Shown one piece after another: positions 59,521-64,000 of a stretch of DNA of 64,000 nucleotides. The DNA is from Variovorax sp. UMC13 (GTDB taxonomy: Bacteria; Pseudomonadota; Gammaproteobacteria; Burkholderiales; Burkholderiaceae_C). The notes under the pieces were generated by a model that saw only the letters and a list, made by a program, of their open reading frames with translations, was not told where the DNA came from and did not search any database. Position numbers and translations under genes: made by a program. The DNA is taken from NCBI RefSeq assembly GCF_014170375.1, contig NZ_LZZW01000016.1, forward strand, positions 124,001 through 188,000, in the 5' to 3' direction. How positions within the stretch are numbered: position 1 is the stretch's first letter; the number at the start of each line of letters is the position of its first letter.

Positions 59521-60582
59521 ATGCTGTCCCTGCCCCTGCTTTGGTCGGATGCCGTTTCCTGGACCAGCAGCCATCTGGTCGCCCCCGCGCTGACGCTGCT
59601 GCACATCGGCGAGAAGGCGGGCGACCCGCGAGAGATCGCCGCGGCCCTGCTGATCGCGGCGCTGCAGCTCTTCATCATCGCCGGCATCTTCCGTCCGCTG
59701 GAGAGCCTGCTGCCGGCCGAGCGCTGGCAGGACCGTCGCCTGACCACAGTCGACCGCCACTACACGCTGCTGATGCTGCTGGGCCTGTTCCCGCTGTTCA
59801 GCTTCCTGGTGCTGATGCCCTTCGCCCACTTGCTGGGCGGCGGCCCCGCCACGGCCGAGGCTAGCGGGCTCAAGCACTGGTTCCCGTGGTTCGCGGACCA
59901 TCCGATCGCGATGTTCCTCGTCTACTACGTGGTCTACGACGGCTTCTACTACTGGATGCACCGGGCCCAGCACGCCATTCCCTGGTGGTGGGCGCTGCAC
60001 AGCATGCACCACAGCCAGCGCCAGATGAGCTGCTGGAGCAACGACCGCGGCAGCTACCTCGACGGCATGCTGCAGTCGGTGCTGCTGGCCACGGTGGGCC
60101 TGGCGCTGGGCGTGGAGCCCTCCGAGTTCGCCTTGCTGGGGCTGCTGAGCGAACTGGTCCAGAACTTCTCCCATGCCAACGTGCGCCTGCGGCTGGGCCG
60201 TGTCGGCTGGCTGGGCGAACGCCTGCTGGTCGGCCCGCGCTTCCACCGGCTGCACCACATGCTGCGCGACCCCGAGCGCCCGACGCTGCACAACTGCAAC
60301 TTCGGCCAGGTGCTGTCGGTCTGGGACCGCCTCTTCGGCACCGCCCTCTACGGCGCGCCGCTGCGGCCCACGGGCGTGAGCGACCCGGTGGTGGACGCCG
60401 ACAACGAGCGTGGCCTGGTGGCGATGCAGTGGCACACGCTCAAGCGCTTCTGGGGGGCGTTCCGCCGGCCGGCCGGCTGGCGGCTGGGCGATGTGTCCTT
60501 CGGGCCGGGCTATGCGCCGATCCATGACGAGGAAGCGGGTGCGGTGCCGCCCGCGGTCCGGGGCGAATCCCCGGCCGGCTGA
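59521..60582 (+). CDS. Sterol desaturase/fatty-acid hydroxylase superfamily membrane protein
   Basis: A 353-residue di-iron membrane enzyme. Three His clusters are visible: HRAQH, HSMHHS and HRLHHM, set among about five transmembrane helices (PREIAAALLIAALQLFIIAG; YVVYDGFYYWMHRAQH). The superfamily hydroxylates or desaturates lipids with O2. Bacterial members often modify ornithine lipids, carotenoids or sterol-like lipids; the substrate here is unknown. ATG 59521 was chosen; 59491 is also open. Confidence 0.88.
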   Translation: MLSLPLLWSDAVSWTSSHLVAPALTLLHIGEKAGDPREIAAALLIAALQLFIIAGIFRPLESLLPAERWQDRRLTTVDRHYTLLMLLGLFPLFSFLVLMPFAHLLGGGPATAEASGLKHWFPWFADHPIAMFLVYYVVYDGFYYWMHRAQHAIPWWWALHSMHHSQRQMSCWSNDRGSYLDGMLQSVLLATVGLALGVEPSEFALLGLLSELVQNFSHANVRLRLGRVGWLGERLLVGPRFHRLHHMLRDPERPTLHNCNFGQVLSVWDRLFGTALYGAPLRPTGVSDPVVDADNERGLVAMQWHTLKRFWGAFRRPAGWRLGDVSFGPGYAPIHDEEAGAVPPAVRGESPAG

Positions 60583-60638
60583 GCGGCACGGCGCGCTTCG
60601 CATTCGATAGCGCGCGGTTCAACAGCTGCGCGGAGAAA

Positions 60639-60715
<77 letters not shown>

Positions 60716-60744
60716 ACGCGGGGCGAATTCTAGTGGAGCGGGGC

Positions 60745-61752
60745 TCAGGGTTTGCGGTGGCTCAGCGCATTGCTCACCAGCCGCGAGGTGATGTCGACGA
60801 TCTGGATCATCCGGTCGTAGTGCATGCGGGTCGGGCCGATCACGCCCAGCGTGCCGACCACCTGCCCGTCGACCTCGTAATTGGCGCTCACCACCGACAG
60901 CTCCTCGAAGGGCACGACCTGGCTCTCGCCGCCGATGAAGATGCGCACCCCCTCGGCCTTGCTCGAGACGTCGAGCAGCCGCATCAGCTGCGCCTTCTGC
61001 TCGAACAGGTCGAAGGCGCGCCGCAGCTGGCCCATATCGCTGGAGAAATCGGTCACGGCCAGCAGGTTGCGCTCGCCGGACACCACCACGTCGTCCTGCG
61101 ACTCGGTCATGACCTCGGAACTGGCCTGCATCGCGGCCTGCATCAGCGAGGCGATCTCGCCGCGCAGCTTCTCGACCTCGGACTGCAGCCGGTCGCGCAC
61201 CTGCTCGATCGTCAGGCCCGCATAGTGCGCGTTGATGTAGTTCGCGGCCTCGACCAGCTGCGACTGCGAGTACTCGGTGTCGGGGAAGATCACCCGGTTC
61301 TGCACGTCGCCGTCGGGCGAGACGATGATCACCAGCAGCCGCTTGTCGGACAGGCGCAGGAATTCGATCTGCTTGAACACCGAGGTCCGGCGCGGCGCCA
61401 GCACCACGCCGACGAACTGCGACAGGCTCGACAGCAGGTGGGCCGCGTTGGCGATCACCTTCTGCGGCTGGTCGGGCGCCAGGCTCTGGGCGGGCAGCTG
61501 CTCGCGCTGCGCGGTCAGCATGGTGTCGACGAACAGCCGGTAGCCACGCGCCGTGGGAATACGACCGGCCGACGTGTGGGGGCTTGTGATGAGGCCGAGC
61601 ATCTCGAGGTCGGACATCACGTTGCGGATGGTCGCGGGCGACAGCTCCAGCCCCGAGGCGTGCGAGAGCGTGCGCGAGCCGACGGGTTGCCCGTCGGAGA
61701 TATAGCGCTCGACAAGCGTCTTGAGAAGCAACTTGGCGCGGTCGTCCAGCAT
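60745..61752 (-). CDS. hrcA: Heat-inducible transcription repressor HrcA
   Basis: A 335-residue protein. The N-terminal winged helix has [29 protein letters not shown], then [20 protein letters not shown], the HrcA signature. The GAF-like domain follows, and the C-terminus contains [20 protein letters not shown]. HrcA represses groESL/dnaK operons through CIRCE sites; none is in this window. It is divergent from nadK with only 28 bp between starts. Confidence 0.95.
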   Translation of the reverse strand: MLDDRAKLLLKTLVERYISDGQPVGSRTLSHASGLELSPATIRNVMSDLEMLGLITSPHTSAGRIPTARGYRLFVDTMLTAQREQLPAQSLAPDQPQKVIANAAHLLSSLSQFVGVVLAPRRTSVFKQIEFLRLSDKRLLVIIVSPDGDVQNRVIFPDTEYSQSQLVEAANYINAHYAGLTIEQVRDRLQSEVEKLRGEIASLMQAAMQASSEVMTESQDDVVVSGERNLLAVTDFSSDMGQLRRAFDLFEQKAQLMRLLDVSSKAEGVRIFIGGESQVVPFEELSVVSANYEVDGQVVGTLGVIGPTRMHYDRMIQIVDITSRLVSNALSHRKP

Positions 61753-61780
61753 CGTCTGATTTTAGTGTTGTAATTTGTTG

Positions 61781-62677
61781 ATGACCTCCCGTTTCCGGCA
61801 TGTCGCCCTCATTGGCAAATACCAGGCGCCCGGCCGCGGGACGCCGGCCGGCGCACCGGACGACGTGATGGAAGACATCGGCGCCTTCCTCGAATCGCAG
61901 GGTTGCCGGGTGTCGGTCGAGCGCTGCACGGCCGGCGAGATCACGCACGGCCGCTACAGCGCCCTGAGCGTCGAGGAGATCGGCGAGCAGTGCGACCTGG
62001 GCCTGGTGGTCGGCGGCGACGGCACCATGCTCGGCATCGCGCGGCAGCTGGCGCCCTACGGCGTGCCGCTGATCGGCATCAACCGCGGCCGGCTGGGCTT
62101 CATCACCGACATCCCGCTCGACAACTACCGCGACACGCTGGTGCCCATGCTGGCCGGCGAGTACGAGGAAGACCACCGCAGCCTGCTGCATGCCCAGGTG
62201 ATCCGCGAAGGCGCCTGCGTGTTCGACGCGCTCGCGATGAACGACGTGGTGGTCAACCGCGGCGCCACCTCCGGCATGGTCGAGCTGCGGGTCTCGGTGG
62301 GCAACCATTTCGTGGCCAACCAGCGCGCGGACGGCCTGATCATCGCGTCGCCCACCGGCTCGACCGCCTACTCGCTCTCGGCCGGCGGCCCGCTGCTGCA
62401 CCCCTCGATCCCGGGCTGGGTGCTGGTGCCGATCGCGCCGCACACGCTGTCGAACCGGCCGATCCTGCTGCCCGACGCCGACGAGATCTCGATCGAGCTC
62501 GTCTCGGGCCGCGACGCCAGCGCCAATTTCGACATGCAGTCGCTGGCCTCGGTCGAGATCGGCGACCGGGTCGTGGTGCGCCGTTCCGACTACCACGTGC
62601 GCTTCCTGCACCCCCGGGGCTGGAGCTATTTCGACACGCTGCGCAAGAAACTGCACTGGAACGAAGGAGGTTCCTGA
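61781..62677 (+). CDS. nadK: NAD kinase
   Basis: A 298-residue enzyme. The GGDG motif is in [13 protein letters not shown] near residue 75-87, with [15 protein letters not shown] near 105-119, NDVVV near 160, and the ATP/NAD site [20 protein letters not shown] near 188-207. It phosphorylates NAD to NADP. The ATG at 61781 follows an in-frame TTG two codons earlier, which I rejected. Its stop overlaps a 16-codon frame leading to recN. Confidence 0.95.
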   Translation: MTSRFRHVALIGKYQAPGRGTPAGAPDDVMEDIGAFLESQGCRVSVERCTAGEITHGRYSALSVEEIGEQCDLGLVVGGDGTMLGIARQLAPYGVPLIGINRGRLGFITDIPLDNYRDTLVPMLAGEYEEDHRSLLHAQVIREGACVFDALAMNDVVVNRGATSGMVELRVSVGNHFVANQRADGLIIASPTGSTAYSLSAGGPLLHPSIPGWVLVPIAPHTLSNRPILLPDADEISIELVSGRDASANFDMQSLASVEIGDRVVVRRSDYHVRFLHPRGWSYFDTLRKKLHWNEGGS

Positions 62678-62727
62678 TGACCCCCGCCACCCCGCGCGCC
62701 CGCGCGCCGCTTCACCTGGACCGCTGA
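62677..62727 (+). CDS. 16-codon open frame bridging nadK and recN
   Basis: ATG at 62677 overlaps the nadK stop (TGATG), has a strong GGAGG seven bases upstream, and encodes [16 protein letters not shown]. Its TGA overlaps the recN ATG (TGATG). recN has no ribosome-binding site of its own, so this mini-frame may carry ribosomes from nadK onto recN. Confidence 0.45.
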   Translation: MTPATPRARAPLHLDR

Positions 62728-64000
62728 TGGCTCTGCGACGCATCGCGCTGCGCGACTTCGTGATCGTGCGCGCCCTCGAGATCGACCTGTCCTCGGGCTT
62801 CACCGTGCTGACCGGCGAGACCGGCGCCGGCAAATCCATCCTGATCGACGCGCTGCAACTGGCGCTGGGCAACCGTGCCGATGCCGGCGCGGTGCGCGAA
62901 GGCGCCGAGCGCCTCGACGTCAGCGCCGAATTCGATGCCGACCCGGCCCTCGCCGATTGGCTCGACGAAGGCGGCTTCGAGGCCGGCGACGCGCTGCTGC
63001 TGCGCCGCACGGTCGACCTGCAGGGCCGCAGCCGCGGCTGGATCAACGGCAGCCCGGCCACTGCGACCCAGTTGCGCGAACTCGGCGACCACCTGCTCGA
63101 CATCCACGGCCAGCACGCCTGGCAGAGCCTGACCCGACCCGACGCGGTGCGCGGCCTGCTCGACGCCTACGCCGGCGTGCGCGCCGACGCGCTCGACGCC
63201 GCCTGGCAAAGCTGGCGCCAGGCGCTGGGCACGCTGGCCACGGCCCGTTCGGCGCAGGACTCGCTGCAGCGCGAACGCGAGCGGCTGCAATGGCAGATCG
63301 CCGAAGTGCAGAAGCTGGCGCCCGGCGCCGACGAATGGGACGAGCTGTCGGCCAGCCACAGCCGCGCCTCGAACGCCCAGGCCTTGATCGATGCCGCCGG
63401 CGGCGCGCGCGCGGCCCTCGAGGACGAGGACCAGGGCGCGCTGGTGGCGCTGAACCGCGCGCTGACATTGCTGCAGGACTGCGAACACATCGAACCCGAA
63501 TTCAAGGCCCTGGCGGAAGTGCTGGCCTCGAGCGTGGCCCAGGCCGCGGACGCGGCCCATTCGCTGCACGGCTACCTGCGCCACACCGACACCGACCCGC
63601 GGCACCTGGCCGACCTCGACGAGCGCATGGGCCTGTGGATGTCGCTGGCGCGCCGCTACAAGCGCACGCCGGTCGAACTGCCCGGGCTGCTCGCGAGCTG
63701 GCAGACCGAGCTGAAGGCGCTGGACGCGCAGAGCGACCTCGAGGGCCTCGAGCGCGCCGAGCAGGCCGCGCAGCAGGTCTACATGAAGGAAGCCAAGGCC
63801 CTGGGCAAGGCGCGCAAGCAGGCCGCGCCGAAACTGGCGCAGGCCGTGACGCAGGCGATGCAGGGCCTGGGCATGCAGGGCGGGCGCTTCGACGTCACCT
63901 TGCAGCCGCTCGCGCAACCGGGCCGCGCCGGGCTCGAGGAAGTGGCCTTCCTGGTCGCCGGCCATCCGGGCAGCACGCCCCGCCCGATCGGCAAGGTGGC
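62727..64000 (+). CDS. recN: DNA repair protein RecN, partial
   Basis: The first 424 codons of RecN, cut by the window end. The N-terminal ATPase half has MALRRIALRDFVIVRALEID and Walker A GETGAGKSILIDAL near 29-43, then the conserved GRSRGWINGSPATATQLREL and LLDIHGQHAWQSLTRPD. A long coiled coil starts near residue 160. RecN is an SMC-like protein of double-strand-break repair. The start is coupled to the preceding mini-frame. Confidence 0.95.
   Translation, partial: MALRRIALRDFVIVRALEIDLSSGFTVLTGETGAGKSILIDALQLALGNRADAGAVREGAERLDVSAEFDADPALADWLDEGGFEAGDALLLRRTVDLQGRSRGWINGSPATATQLRELGDHLLDIHGQHAWQSLTRPDAVRGLLDAYAGVRADALDAAWQSWRQALGTLATARSAQDSLQRERERLQWQIAEVQKLAPGADEWDELSASHSRASNAQALIDAAGGARAALEDEDQGALVALNRALTLLQDCEHIEPEFKALAEVLASSVAQAADAAHSLHGYLRHTDTDPRHLADLDERMGLWMSLARRYKRTPVELPGLLASWQTELKALDAQSDLEGLERAEQAAQQVYMKEAKALGKARKQAAPKLAQAVTQAMQGLGMQGGRFDVTLQPLAQPGRAGLEEVAFLVAGHPGSTPRPIGKV

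Noticed and set aside
57057..59747. An 896-residue minus-strand open frame opposite the PQQ dehydrogenase
   Set aside because: Antisense of a clear quinoprotein gene, with biased composition and no domain.
61753..61780. CIRCE element at hrcA
   Set aside because: The 28-bp gap has no TTAGCACTC-N9-GAGTGCTAA sequence, and none was noticed elsewhere in the window.

Overview
The window is high-GC betaproteobacterial chromosome, most likely Variovorax or a close Comamonadaceae relative. The evidence is the block yicC-gmk-rpoZ-spoT with greB beside a kinase/phosphatase-rph-rdgB-hemW block, the hrcA/nadK/recN cluster, and the many LysR/MarR/TetR-controlled catabolic genes. The identification is inferred from gene content, not from a search. 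About 96 features are listed. Nearly all genes are intact; the exceptions are two genes cut by the window edges, one frameshifted small gene and one insertion-sequence remnant. | Left part (1-28.4 kb), accessory metabolism and signalling: a MarR/FAD-monooxygenase divergent pair with a clear double operator (0.8-2.5 kb); two exported hydrolases (2.5-6.3 kb); a seven-gene minus-strand operon (7.7-16.3 kb) coupling a peptide-type ABC importer to a DszC/SfnB-like dehydrogenase and two flavin monooxygenases, probably for scavenging an organosulfur or similar compound; a LysR gene facing a nitronate monooxygenase-tautomerase-DUF485-symporter operon (16.5-21 kb); a LysR/SDR pair (21-23 kb); and a membrane sensor, hybrid histidine kinase and GGDEF response-regulator operon for c-di-GMP signalling (24.1-28.4 kb). 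| Middle (28,493-43,325): a 14.8-kb element inserted in the 3' end of tRNA-Ser(UGA) and bounded by a 13-bp direct repeat. It has a tyrosine integrase beside the tRNA, a divergent ribbon-helix-helix switch with three operator copies, an AlpA-like regulator, a replication-like gene with iteron-like repeats, a run of small coupled genes, a terminase small subunit and a tail tape-measure protein. It has no large terminase, portal or capsid genes. This is the architecture of a phage satellite (PICI-like) more than of a randomly decayed prophage. Cargo near the left end includes a DUF2513 gene coupled to an undescribed small protein. Two remarkable arrays of perfect inverted repeats sit inside the element (29,765-30,412 and 40,287-40,620). 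| Right part (43.3-64 kb), mainly core genome: hemW, rdgB, rph, a PP2C phosphatase and a Ser/Thr kinase on the minus strand; yicC, gmk, rpoZ and spoT on the plus strand; greB; a membrane diguanylate cyclase; tRNA-Arg; an alpha/beta hydrolase; a TetR gene; a PQQ dehydrogenase; a sterol desaturase-like enzyme; a CAT-anticodon tRNA; hrcA; nadK; and recN, cut by the right edge. A 16-codon open frame bridges nadK and recN.
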